Positions 7,102-14,772 of a DNA stretch of 35,153 bases are shown here, one piece after another (the stretch's first letter is position 1; every line of letters begins with the position of its first letter). The DNA is taken from assembly GCA_030526515.1 (NCBI GenBank), contig JAUNCQ010000012.1, forward strand, positions 1-35,153, read 5' to 3'. Origin of the DNA: Coriobacteriia bacterium. Lineage in GTDB: Bacteria; Actinomycetota; Coriobacteriia; Coriobacteriales; Eggerthellaceae. The translations under genes and the position numbers were made by a program. A model generated the notes under the pieces. That model did no database searches. It was not told the DNA's origin and saw only the letters and a program-made list of their open reading frames with translations.

Positions 7102-8289
7102 ATGGCTTCCACGGACAACTTCGGCAACCAGATTCGCGACGCGGTGCAGAGCGCCGTCGATTCCCAGGACTACAGCAAGCTGCAGGCCACCATCGAGCAA
7201 TCGATCAACGCCGCCGCCGTCAGCATCGGCCGCGGGCTGGCCCAGGCCCAGACCGGGTTCGAGCGCGCCCAGGCCGAATACGCCCGCGACCGCCAACGCG
7301 CAGAGGAAAAGCGCGCCGCCGAGGAGCGCCAGGCCGAAGAGGCCCGCGCCATGGAGCTGGTCTACGCCGCGCCCGCTGGCCCGCAGGTCCGCGGCGGCGG
7401 CATGCTGGCAGGCGGCATCGTTGCCACCAGCTTCTTCCTGCCCTTCTTCCTTCTTGGCGCGCTTTCCGGAGCAGGCGTCACCGCCATCACGTTCGGCGCG
7501 CTGACCGCCGCCGGCATTGCGCTCATCGTGGCGGGCGCCAAGGAAATCGCCTTCGCCATGCGCTTCAAGAAGTATCGCGGGCTGATCGGCCTGCGCGACC
7601 ACGCCGAGGTCCGCGAGCTGGCCCTGGCGCTGGGCCGCTCCGACGCCGACGTGGTGAAGGACCTGCGCAAGGCCGTGCAGCGCCGCCTGTTCAAGCAGGG
7701 CATGCTGGACGACCGCGAGCAGACCATCATCATGACCGACGAAGCCAAGCAGCTCTACCTGCAGTCCAAGAAGGAGTTCGAATCCCGCCGCCGCCAGGAG
7801 CTCATGGCCGGCTCCGTGAGCCCCCAACCCAGCGCGGCGCCGCTGAGCGCGGACGTGCAGGCGCTGCTGGCCGAAGGCGAGGCCTACGTGGCCAAGATCC
7901 GCCTGGCCAACGAAGCCATTGCCGACCCCGAGGTCACCCGCAAGATCGACCAGATCGAGCAGGTGGTCCGCACCATTTTCGCCCGCGTGGAAGAGCACCC
8001 GGAAGCCGCGGAGGACCTGGGGCAGCTCATGAACTACTACCTGCCCACCACTTCCAAGCTGCTGGACGCTTACCGCGACCTGGACGCCCAGCCCATTCAG
8101 GGCGAAAACATCCTCAAGTCCAAGCGGGAAATCGCCGGCGCGCTGGATTCCCTGGCCGTGGCCTTCGAAAAGCTGCTTGACCAGGTGTTCCGCAGCGTGG
8201 CGTGGGACGTGTCCGCCGACGTGGCGGTCCTCCATACCGTGCTGGCCCAGGAGGGACTTGCCCAAAGCCCCTTCGACATGCGCAAGTAG
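7102..8289 (+). CDS. XpaC-like membrane protein (halogen-hydrolysis / PF10112 type)
   Basis: I chose the ATG at 7102, with AGGAGA eight bases upstream, giving 395 residues. Residues 50-85 are a charged coiled coil rich in Ala, Glu and Arg. Two hydrophobic segments follow at about 101-122 and 124-146, and the rest is helical and cytoplasmic. This layout and the TelA neighbour match the family named after B. subtilis XpaC (5-bromo-4-chloroindolyl phosphate hydrolysis), whose true role is unclear. The two families are often neighbours and linked with envelope stress or toxic-anion phenotypes. It probably forms an operon with the TelA-like gene 146 bases downstream, with no terminator between. 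Confidence 0.78.
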   Translation: MASTDNFGNQIRDAVQSAVDSQDYSKLQATIEQSINAAAVSIGRGLAQAQTGFERAQAEYARDRQRAEEKRAAEERQAEEARAMELVYAAPAGPQVRGGGMLAGGIVATSFFLPFFLLGALSGAGVTAITFGALTAAGIALIVAGAKEIAFAMRFKKYRGLIGLRDHAEVRELALALGRSDADVVKDLRKAVQRRLFKQGMLDDREQTIIMTDEAKQLYLQSKKEFESRRRQELMAGSVSPQPSAAPLSADVQALLAEGEAYVAKIRLANEAIADPEVTRKIDQIEQVVRTIFARVEEHPEAAEDLGQLMNYYLPTTSKLLDAYRDLDAQPIQGENILKSKREIAGALDSLAVAFEKLLDQVFRSVAWDVSADVAVLHTVLAQEGLAQSPFDMRK

Positions 8290-8435
8290 CGCGCAGCGGG
8301 CTCGGGCACAGCGCCCAAGTGCCGCAACCAAGCGCAGCGCCCCGGCACCGCGTCCGAGCGCCGCGCCCCTGAACAGTAACCAAGCCGGGCCGCACCCGCG
8401 GACGGCAAAACCGGACAAGAAAGGCAGGACCCTCC

Positions 8436-9641
8436 ATGACCACCGACCTGACCACCACCCAGGCCACGCCCGAGCTTGAGCTGACCGCCGCCCCCGCGGC
8501 CAACGTGCCCACGCTGACGCTGACCCCCGTGATGGAGGACGCGCCCGCGCCGCAGCCGGCCGCCGTCCAGCTCACGGCCACCGCGGACCAGCTGGCCGCC
8601 ACCCCCAGCATCGACGACAGCGTCCTGACCGACGAAGAAAAGGCCATGGTCAACGACTTCGCCCAGCAGATCGACGTCCGCGACTCCGCCGTGATCCTGC
8701 AGTACGGCGCTGGCGCCCAGAAGAAGATGGCCGACTTTGCCGAGCAGTCCCTGGCCACCGTGCGTACCTCTGATCTGGGCGAAACCGGCGACCTGATCGC
8801 CGGCGTGGTGACCGAGCTGCGCAGCTTCGACGCCACCGAGGAAAAGGGCCTGTTCGGGTTCTTCAAGAAGGGCAAGAACAAGATCGAGTCCCTGCGCGCC
8901 CGCTATGACAAGGCCGAAAAGAACGTCGAAAAGATCGCCGAGGTCCTGCAGGGCCACCAGATCAAGCTCATGAAGGACGCAGCCATGCTGGACAACATGT
9001 ATGAGCTGAATCTGACCTACTTCAAGGAGCTCACCATGTACGTGCTGGCCGGCAAGCAGCGCCTGGCCGAAGTCCGCAACGGCGAGCTGGCCGAGCTGGC
9101 CGCCGCCGCTCAGGCCAGCGGTCGCGCCGAGGACGCCCAGGCCGCCCAGGACCTGGAGGCCATGTGCACCCGCTTCGAAAAGAAGATCGCCGACCTTGAG
9201 CTGACCCGCATGATCGCGCTGCAGACCGCGCCGCAGATCCGCCTGGTCCAGAACAACGAAGTCACCATGGTGGAGAAGATCCAGACCACCCTGGTCAACA
9301 CCATCCCCCTGTGGAAGAGCCAGATGGTGCTTGCCCTGGGCATCGCCAGCACCGCGGAGGCCGTGCGCGCCCAGAACGCCGTGACCGACATGACCAACGA
9401 GCTGCTGCGCAAGAACGCCGAAATGCTGCACACCTCCACCGTCGAGGTCGCCCAGGCATCCGAGCGCGGCGTGGTCGACATTGAAACCCTGCGCAACACC
9501 AACGAAACCCTGATCAAGACCTTCGACGAGGTCATGACCATCCAGGCCGAAGGCCGCCAGAAGCGCGCCGAGGCCGAGGCCGAGATCGCCCGCATGGAGG
9601 CCGAGCTCAAGCAGAAGATGCTGGAGGTCGCCCACCGCTAA
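8436..9641 (+). CDS. TelA-like toxic anion resistance family protein
   Basis: The 401-residue soluble, almost wholly helical protein matches the TelA (PF05816) family. Typical stretches are L-x-F-L-F-G-F-F-K-K-G-K-N-K-like (here G-L-F-G-F-F-K-K-G-K-N-K), then N-V-E-K-I-A-E-V-L, and later N-N-E-V-T-M-V-E-K-I-Q-T-T-L-V-N-T-I-P-L-W-K-S-Q. The first 75 residues are a low-complexity Ala/Thr/Pro leader. TelA proteins are tied to tellurite, nisin and other envelope-stress tolerance, but the mechanism is unknown. The gene is second after the XpaC-like gene and is followed by a strong terminator. Confidence 0.87.
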   Translation: MTTDLTTTQATPELELTAAPAANVPTLTLTPVMEDAPAPQPAAVQLTATADQLAATPSIDDSVLTDEEKAMVNDFAQQIDVRDSAVILQYGAGAQKKMADFAEQSLATVRTSDLGETGDLIAGVVTELRSFDATEEKGLFGFFKKGKNKIESLRARYDKAEKNVEKIAEVLQGHQIKLMKDAAMLDNMYELNLTYFKELTMYVLAGKQRLAEVRNGELAELAAAAQASGRAEDAQAAQDLEAMCTRFEKKIADLELTRMIALQTAPQIRLVQNNEVTMVEKIQTTLVNTIPLWKSQMVLALGIASTAEAVRAQNAVTDMTNELLRKNAEMLHTSTVEVAQASERGVVDIETLRNTNETLIKTFDEVMTIQAEGRQKRAEAEAEIARMEAELKQKMLEVAHR

Positions 9642-9667
9642 GCCGCGCTTGGCATAACGCTCAGGAC

Positions 9668-9695
9668 GAAAGGGAGCTTCGGCTCCCTTTCTTTT
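9668..9695 (+). terminator. intrinsic terminator after the TelA-like gene
   Basis: A ten-base stem GAAAGGGAGC / GCTCCCTTTC closes a TTCG loop and runs straight into TTTT. The hairpin is flanked by inverted octamers: GGACGAAA at 9664-9671 on its left shoulder and TTTCGCCC at 9693-9700 on its right. Confidence 0.9.
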
Positions 9696-9779
9696 CGCCC
9701 AGGGCCGGCCCCTCGGGGCGCGGCCCAACCGGGCCGCCCAATCCGCGCAAGTCGGCGGCGATTTCGCCCACCTGCTCCG

Positions 9780-10394
9780 CTAGACGCGCACGCACCAGGC
9801 GTTCAGCCACTGCTCGTCGCCGCGGCCGGGGCGCACGTCCGCCGTGATGCCGATGCTATCCACGCGCAGCTCCGGAATCTGGCCGATGAGCTGGCGAAAC
9901 TCCCTTTCCGTCAGGTCCGTGAACCAGCGGCCGTTGCGCATGCCCTGGAAGTTGCCCAGCTTGAAGCTCAGGTAGAACGTTCCGCCGGGGCGCAGGGCGC
10001 GGGCGTACTTGGCCACCACGTCCGGCAGCTCCGGCAGCGGCACATGCAGCAGGCTGCTGCATGCCCAGATGCCGTCGAACTGGCCCTGGGGCTCGTACTC
10101 CTGGAAGGTGGCATGGGTCACCTCCAGCCCGGTGAGCTCGCGGGTGGCGGCGCACATTTCCTGGCTGCCGTCCACGGGCACGACCGCGAAGCCGGCGTTG
10201 GTGAAGGCAAGCGAGTCTCGGCCGCTGCCGCAGCCCAGGTCCAGAATGCAACCGCCCTCCGGCAGGCGCCGGGCGAATTCGCCCTGCAGCTGGCCGAACT
10301 CCACGTTCGCAGTGCTTGCCACGAACTTCCCGGCGTTGGTGTTGTAATAGTCCAGCGTCTGCTGCTGGGAGCTGGCGGCGGATACAGCGGTCAT
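9780..10394 (-). CDS. class I SAM-dependent methyltransferase
   Basis: The ATG at 10394, with AAGGAGG upstream, gives 204 residues. Motif I is I-L-D-L-G-C-G-S-G-R-D (50-60), followed by V-V-P-V-D-G-S (the acidic post-strand-2 position), then F-D-G-I-W-A-C-S-S-L-L-H-V and a late L-R-P-G-G-T-F-Y-L-S-F-K, all standard for the Rossmann methyltransferase fold. The leader Y-Y-N-T-N-A-x-x-F is common in a small-molecule subgroup that includes TehB-like enzymes. The neighbouring TelA-like gene makes tellurite or other anion methylation an idea, not a finding. The gene is transcribed away from the ADP-ribosylglycohydrolase gene. Confidence 0.85.
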   Translation of the reverse strand: MTAVSAASSQQQTLDYYNTNAGKFVASTANVEFGQLQGEFARRLPEGGCILDLGCGSGRDSLAFTNAGFAVVPVDGSQEMCAATRELTGLEVTHATFQEYEPQGQFDGIWACSSLLHVPLPELPDVVAKYARALRPGGTFYLSFKLGNFQGMRNGRWFTDLTEREFRQLIGQIPELRVDSIGITADVRPGRGDEQWLNAWCVRV

Positions 10395-10529
10395 GGGCCC
10401 TCCTTTTTCGTCCGCCCCATTGTAGCGCGGCCGCCCGGCCGGGTCGGCCGGCCCTTTCGCCCTGCTCTGCAAGCCGTGCCGCGAGCGTCGCTCACGTTCG
10501 TCCGTCGTGCATCCCACAAACCTCTTGCC

Positions 10530-10547
10530 TGTCCATTCCAGTGGACA
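10530..10547. promoter_or_regulatory. possible operator in the divergent methyltransferase / glycohydrolase region
   Basis: TGTCCATTCCAGTGGACA has six-base perfect arms and lies about 22 bases before a -10-like CATAAT (10569-10574) for the downstream plus-strand gene. It is the only clear dyad in this divergent intergenic region. Function is a guess. Confidence 0.35.
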
Positions 10548-10603
10548 CGCGCCCCACCCGCCATACGGCATAATGAACCAAACACCCGACCGACGGAGGA
10601 ATC

Positions 10604-11680
10604 ATGAGCAAGGATCAACTGCTGGACAAGTTCACTGGCTGCATCATCGGCGGCGCGGCAGGCGACGCGCTGGGCTACGCCGTGGAGTTCATCAGCATGG
10701 ACCGCATCCGCACGGTGTTCGGGTCCCACGGCATTCGCGCCTACGTGCCCGACCCGGCGCGCGGCGTTGCCGTGTTCTCCGACGACACCCAGATGACCCT
10801 GTTCACCGCCGCCGGCGTTTCGACCGCAGCGGCAAAGGACCAGCTCACGGTCGAGGGCATTGCCTCCGCGTGCGGGCGCGAATACCAGGACTGGCTGCAT
10901 ACCCAGGACCCCGGCTTCAAGCGCAATCCGGGCGAAAGCTGGCTGCTGGACATCCCCGAGCTCCACGTGCGCCGCGCTCCGGGCTGCACCTGCATGAGCG
11001 CGCTGGAGGGTCAGCTGGGCTCGACCACGCGCCTGGTCAACAATTCCAAGGGATGCGGCGGCGTCATGCGCGTGGCACCGGTAGGCCTGATCTCCCCGAG
11101 CCGCACGGGGCTGGCCGCCGCCGAGCACCAGGCCCTCCTGGTCCAGGCTGCCGCCGAGTGCGCCGCCCTGACCCATGGCCATCCGCTGGGCTTCATCAGC
11201 GCCGGTGCCTTCGCGTACATCGTGCATCGCTGCGCCTACGAGGTGCCCGCCGACTGCGTCGATCGTCGCGAAAGCCTGCGAGCCATCATAAACGACTGCT
11301 GCGACCAGCTCCCCGACTGGTTCCCCCAGCACCCGGAGCACGCCGCCTACCAGGTCGAGCTGCTGCAGCGCGCCTGCACCCTGGCCGATGACCGCTCCCG
11401 CCGCGCAAACAAGATCGCGCAGCTGGGCGAAGGCTGGGTGGGCGAAGAGGCCCTGGCCATTGCCGTGTACGCTGCGCTCAAGCACGTCAACAGCTTCGCC
11501 GACGCCATCTGCACTGCCGTCAACCACAGCGGAGACAGCGATTCCACCGGCAGCATCTGCGGCAACATCCTGGGCGCCATGCTGGGCAGCGGCCGCATCG
11601 GCAGCAAGTGGACCGCGGACCTGGAACTCGTCGACGTCCTGACCCGTGCCGCCACCGACCTCCACTCCGCCGTCAGCTAA
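10604..11680 (+). CDS. ADP-ribosylglycohydrolase family protein (DraG type)
   Basis: The 358-residue protein begins at an ATG with GGAGG five bases upstream. It has the family's metal-binding signatures: G-G-A-A-G-D-A-L-G (16-24), F-S-D-D-T-Q-M (58-64) that binds the di-magnesium centre, and late H-S-G-D-S-D-S-T-G (about 308-316). These enzymes remove ADP-ribose from arginine or other acceptors and so reverse ADP-ribosylation of proteins or nucleic acids. The divergent methyltransferase may be unrelated. No ADP-ribosyltransferase or macrodomain protein is visible here, so the target is unknown. Confidence 0.92.
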   Translation: MSKDQLLDKFTGCIIGGAAGDALGYAVEFISMDRIRTVFGSHGIRAYVPDPARGVAVFSDDTQMTLFTAAGVSTAAAKDQLTVEGIASACGREYQDWLHTQDPGFKRNPGESWLLDIPELHVRRAPGCTCMSALEGQLGSTTRLVNNSKGCGGVMRVAPVGLISPSRTGLAAAEHQALLVQAAAECAALTHGHPLGFISAGAFAYIVHRCAYEVPADCVDRRESLRAIINDCCDQLPDWFPQHPEHAAYQVELLQRACTLADDRSRRANKIAQLGEGWVGEEALAIAVYAALKHVNSFADAICTAVNHSGDSDSTGSICGNILGAMLGSGRIGSKWTADLELVDVLTRAATDLHSAVS

Positions 11681-11698
11681 CGAGAAGAGCGGCCATAG

Positions 11699-12100
11699 TC
11701 AGAACACTCCCTTTTGAATAAGCTCCTCTTGCTTGCGCTGCAGAAAGAAATCAGAGACAGCCGAAGCAAACCGCTGAATCTCATAGTCCCCCAACGCTGC
11801 AGACTCATCCACGGTGATCAAGGGCAAGAGGAGCTCCCTCGCTTCCGCATACAAAGCCCGAATTCGACGAATCTTCTCTTCGTCCACTCGGCCCCAATCT
11901 CTTGGCGCAAACTCAGCTGGGTCTTCTTTTCGCGGACGCCCTCCAGTCGGAGCGCTCTGAAGACGCGCAACCACATCAGTTTCATTAAGGAGCCAAACAC
12001 CACCAGCCTTTTCAGCAGGAAGCTTTCCATCCGCAATCAGAGCCCGAACACGCGACGGCGTTACTCCCAGAATCTTTGCGCTCTGCGAAACGGTTAGCAT
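11699..12100 (-). CDS. excisionase-type helix-turn-helix DNA-binding protein
   Basis: The ATG at 12100, with AAAGGAGG upstream, gives 133 residues. Residues 1-50 are a MerR/excisionase-like winged HTH (L-T-V-S-Q-S-A-K-I-L-G-V-T-P-S-R-V-R-A-L, then G-K-L-P-A-E-K, W-L-L-N-E-T-D-V). The C-terminal 70 residues are helical and acidic/basic, with no family I recognise. A perfect palindrome sits just upstream of the ribosome binding site, suggesting autoregulation. The gene looks richer in A+T than its neighbours, a hint of transfer. It could be an orphan antitoxin or element-borne regulator, but no partner gene is next to it. Confidence 0.7.
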   Translation of the reverse strand: MLTVSQSAKILGVTPSRVRALIADGKLPAEKAGGVWLLNETDVVARLQSAPTGGRPRKEDPAEFAPRDWGRVDEEKIRRIRALYAEARELLLPLITVDESAALGDYEIQRFASAVSDFFLQRKQEELIQKGVF

Positions 12101-12112
12101 GGCTCCTCCTTT

Positions 12113-12134
12113 ACTATTGCGCTTTCGCAATAGT
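12113..12134. promoter_or_regulatory. palindrome before the excisionase-like gene, likely autoregulatory operator
   Basis: ACTATTGCG and CGCAATAGT form perfect nine-base arms around CTTT, 13 bases upstream of the minus-strand ATG at 12100 and touching its ribosome binding site. A DNA-binding protein made from this gene would be placed to block its own transcript. Confidence 0.6.
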
Positions 12135-12199
12135 TTATCTTCTTTCCATAAGTCGCGAAAGCCGCAGTCGTCGAAAACGGAACATCCCGAACGCAAAGC

Positions 12200-12220
12200 G
12201 GGCCCGGCAATGCCGGGCCC
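12200..12220 (-). terminator. GC-rich hairpin downstream of the secreted protein gene
   Basis: GGGCCCGG and CCGGGCCC pair around CAATG. On the minus strand this lies about 40 bases after the stop codon at 12260 and is followed by GCTTTGCGTT, a weak T-tract. A second small stem AGCCT/AGGCT (12224-12236) lies beside it, ending in an octamer copy TTTCGTCC (12236-12243). Confidence 0.5.
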
Positions 12221-12259
12221 GGGAGCCTACGAGGCTTTCGTCCAAATGTTCAGCTAGAG

Positions 12260-13555
12260 CTACTTGGTCTTGACCGACTTCTTCGCGGACCAAGCGCTGT
12301 AGTACTTCACATCGTTGACCTGCTTGTACGTACGAACCTGCACGTAGTAGCGCTTCTTCGCCTTCAGGTTGTAAACCTTCTTGTAGTAGGACTTTGCGCC
12401 CTTGATGGTCACAGTCTTGGCGGACTTCATGGTCGAGCTAGTGGAGTAGCGAATCTGATAGCCCGTGATCTGGAACGGCATCTTCGCCCACTTGGCCGTG
12501 AAACCCTTGGAGCGCGCGGTAAATCCCGTCAGGCTGGTGCCCTTGGGGTTGATGGAATACGCCGCAGGCTGGGTCGTGCCCACGTAATAGCCGGTACCCA
12601 CCAGCTTCACGCTGGATTTGCCCACGCCGCAGGCCGTGCCCGAGCAAATCTGCACGTTATAGGTCAGGTCGCTGACCTTGGCGCCGTCAAGAGTCATCAC
12701 CTTGGGAACGTTCAGGGTGCCGTTGTAGGTCAGAATGGGCTGACCGAAATCCAGCACCATGCCGTCAATATCGAAGGTGCCGCAACGGAACCACGGCTTG
12801 GACAGGGTCTCAGCCGTCAGATCCGCCTGCTTCTTGCGGCCGGCAGACAGAGCGTCAAGCTTGTCATTGCCGAACCAAGCGCGCATGCCACCAATCTGGG
12901 GAACGCCAGGCAGAATCATGCCGTCCTTCGCGCGAGCAACGAATGCTCCCTCTTTGATGGTCAGCGAGCTGTTGCCGCCCATGTCCACTGCAGCAACCGT
13001 GCCGCCGAACATCGACTGCATGGGAACGCACTCCAGCAGGGCCAGGTCCGAGGTCACCGCAAGGTCTGTGCCCTCAGCCGCCTTGATTCCGCGCGATACC
13101 GCCGCCATCTGCAGACTGCCAGAGACCTTGGAGACATCGTCATCGGTGATGGTCAGCGTCGTGGCGCCCGGATGGTTCATCAGAATGCCAGCGCCGTTCG
13201 TGTTCTCCGGATAAGGCAGCAGTTGGCAATCTCCACGAACCACCACGGTCAGGTTATCCAGCCCGGACTCGATAACAGTGCCCTGGGTGCGCAAGGCCGA
13301 CTGAATAATGCAGTTGTCCAAGACCAGCCTGTTGACGTTTCCGTTTTCCACGCTGGCAGGCTCGAAGCTCACCTTGCCGGTTGCGTTATGCCTGTTTTCC
13401 AGAACGCGCTCCAGCTGCGAGCAGTTGTCAGACGTGACCTGTACGCCCAGGATCTTCAAGTCATAGGTTTCCGCCGCAAACGCCGCCTGCGCCAGCAGAG
13501 GCACCGTGGCCAGAGCCAACGCGCAGGTCGCCAATGTTCGGGTGAGCTTCTTCAT
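12260..13555 (-). CDS. secreted protein with C-terminal fibronectin-type-III-like domain
   Basis: The ATG at 13555, with a purine-rich GGAAGGGGA upstream, gives 431 residues. A Sec signal peptide covers residues 1-27 (M-K-K-L-T-R-T-L then a hydrophobic core ending A-A-F-A). Residues 28-330 are Asn/Thr/Ser-rich with many short alternating strands, possibly a beta-helix or carbohydrate-binding region, but no family is recognised. Residues about 340-431 are an fn3-like domain of the Lys/Tyr-rich kind (F-T-A-K-W, then Y-Q-I-R-Y-S, then K-R-Y-Y-V-Q-V-R-T-Y) that often ends secreted proteins of gut actinobacteria and clostridia. No sortase signal is present. It is probably a surface or secreted adhesin-like protein. 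Confidence 0.75.
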   Translation of the reverse strand: MKKLTRTLATCALALATVPLLAQAAFAAETYDLKILGVQVTSDNCSQLERVLENRHNATGKVSFEPASVENGNVNRLVLDNCIIQSALRTQGTVIESGLDNLTVVVRGDCQLLPYPENTNGAGILMNHPGATTLTITDDDVSKVSGSLQMAAVSRGIKAAEGTDLAVTSDLALLECVPMQSMFGGTVAAVDMGGNSSLTIKEGAFVARAKDGMILPGVPQIGGMRAWFGNDKLDALSAGRKKQADLTAETLSKPWFRCGTFDIDGMVLDFGQPILTYNGTLNVPKVMTLDGAKVSDLTYNVQICSGTACGVGKSSVKLVGTGYYVGTTQPAAYSINPKGTSLTGFTARSKGFTAKWAKMPFQITGYQIRYSTSSTMKSAKTVTIKGAKSYYKKVYNLKAKKRYYVQVRTYKQVNDVKYYSAWSAKKSVKTK

Positions 13556-13604
13556 GATTCCCCTTCCATCGCCTTCACGATACGCCCTCGGGTATTTCGC
13601 CCCG

Positions 13605-13697
13605 CTACAAGAACGCAGGGGCGAAGGTGACCGCTGCGCACACCAACGCGAGCGTGAACACGGTAACCGCCAGCAGCAGCTTCGTATTTGTCTGCAT
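13605..13697 (-). CDS. 30-residue single-pass membrane peptide
   Basis: ATG at 13697 follows GGAAGGAGACGCAC, a good ribosome binding site about eight bases upstream. The product starts M-Q-T-N-T-K and is otherwise one hydrophobic helix of about 22 residues (L-L-L-A-V-T-V-F-T-L-A-L-V...) ending F-A-P-A-F-L-stop. It precedes the secreted protein gene by 50 bases on the same strand, so the two may be co-transcribed. It resembles small membrane proteins or leader peptides, and its function is unknown. The support is the ribosome binding site and the composition only. Confidence 0.5.
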   Translation of the reverse strand: MQTNTKLLLAVTVFTLALVCAAVTFAPAFL

Positions 13698-13834
13698 GTG
13701 CGTCTCCTTCCCCCAGGCGGGGTCCTCCACACCTGCAGTATGCGCGTTTGCCCAGTTCCGCGCATCGCTAGTATTTGTATGTTTTCCCCTTTTCCCAACC
13801 AGCCCGCATTGGTAACAGCTTCAAGTCAGATTGA

Positions 13835-13852
13835 TTGCTATACTTGCTATAC
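13835..13852 (+). promoter_or_regulatory. tandem 9-base repeat in the promoter region of the RelB/PIN operon
   Basis: TTGCTATAC is repeated head to tail with no gap, 22 bases before the antitoxin ATG. Each copy carries a -10-like TATAC sequence. It could be the antitoxin's operator overlapping the promoter. No convincing -35 box is seen. Confidence 0.45.
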
Positions 13853-13873
13853 AACGTCATAAAGGAGGCTCAT

Positions 13874-14215
13874 ATGTCCACGGCAACGCAAATGAACATC
13901 CGGATTCCCTCCTCGCTAAAATCGCAAGGCGACAAGGCTCTTGCATCCATTGGGCTCACCCCATCGGAAGCCGTTCGCTCCCTATGGGAAAAGGCCTCCA
14001 AAAGAGGAGCTGATCTTGATCAGATTTCCCGGGCTCTTTCTCATCAAGACCATCCCGCAACGCCAAAGGAACAAACGTTGCAGCAAGGCTGGCACATCGT
14101 TGACCAATTCATAGAAGAACGAGGGATCGTCATCGACCCCGAAAGCTATCCCAGCGACGAATCTCTCATCGAGGAGTTCTGGACAGAGCGATATCGAGAA
14201 AGGGGATTGGCATGA
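13874..14215 (+). CDS. RelB/DinJ-like antitoxin
   Basis: I chose the ATG at 13874 because AAAGGAGG lies five bases upstream, giving 113 residues. Residues 5-45 show the ribbon-helix-helix pattern of RelB/DinJ proteins (M-N-I-R-I-P-S-S-L-K, then G-L-T-P-S-E-A-V-R-S-L-W). This half dimerises and binds the operator. The acidic C-terminal half probably wraps the toxin. Its stop codon overlaps the PIN-toxin start (ATGA), so the pair is translationally coupled. RelB-family antitoxins usually pair with RelE/YafQ toxins; here the partner is a PIN nuclease. Confidence 0.85.
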   Translation: MSTATQMNIRIPSSLKSQGDKALASIGLTPSEAVRSLWEKASKRGADLDQISRALSHQDHPATPKEQTLQQGWHIVDQFIEERGIVIDPESYPSDESLIEEFWTERYRERGLA

Positions 14216-14721
14216 GCATCGCAACCCCCTTCGGACCCAGCTCTCAACCGCTTCGAATCCTCATCGACACAAACGTCTGGCTGGATAACTACCTCTCCTT
14301 CCGCCCAAACTCAAAGGCATCTCGACTCTTCATTGAGGCCGCATTAAGAAGAGGGGCCGAACTAATCTACCCTGTGCACTGCTTAAAGGACGTATTCTTC
14401 CTAATCCAACGATCATTAAAGAGGGAAAGCTGCGCTTCGGGCTCTCCGACCGAAGAGGACTATCAGTCAATTCAAAGAATCACTTGGTCGTGCATCGACA
14501 ACATGCGAAGCCTGGCAACCGCCGTAGGAGCAGACGAGGCAGATGCATGGACCTGCGCAAAAAGAAAATACGCACTCCCAGATCTAGAGGACAGCATGGT
14601 AGTTTCGGCCGCTGAAAGAGCGCAGGCATCACTAATTGTCACCAACGACGCCCAACTGATTCATCAGTCCCCTCTGGCTGCGTGCACCCCCAAACAAGCG
14701 CTCCTCTTCCTGCAGGCGTAG
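14212..14721 (+). CDS. PIN-domain ribonuclease toxin
   Basis: The 169-residue protein has the PIN acidic set: D19 in I-L-I-D-T-N-V-W, a mid-chain acidic patch at D108-E-A-D111, D127 in D-L-E-D-S-M-V-V-S-A-A, and D146 in I-V-T-N-D. These coordinate metal for single-stranded RNA cleavage. In toxin-antitoxin pairs such proteins cut tRNA or rRNA and stop growth until the antitoxin is replenished. The start overlaps the antitoxin stop by four bases. The locus is richer in A+T than its neighbours, which suggests acquisition. The target RNA is unknown. Confidence 0.88.
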   Translation: MSIATPFGPSSQPLRILIDTNVWLDNYLSFRPNSKASRLFIEAALRRGAELIYPVHCLKDVFFLIQRSLKRESCASGSPTEEDYQSIQRITWSCIDNMRSLATAVGADEADAWTCAKRKYALPDLEDSMVVSAAERAQASLIVTNDAQLIHQSPLAACTPKQALLFLQA

Positions 14722-14772
14722 CCAAACAATACGCTCCCCATCCCATCGCGTAATTGGGCGAAAGGAACTCAC

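Noticed and set aside
9780-10394. Tellurite methyltransferase TehB
   Set aside because: The leader and fold are shared by many small-molecule methyltransferases. The TelA neighbour is suggestive, but no residue pattern specific to TehB could be confirmed.
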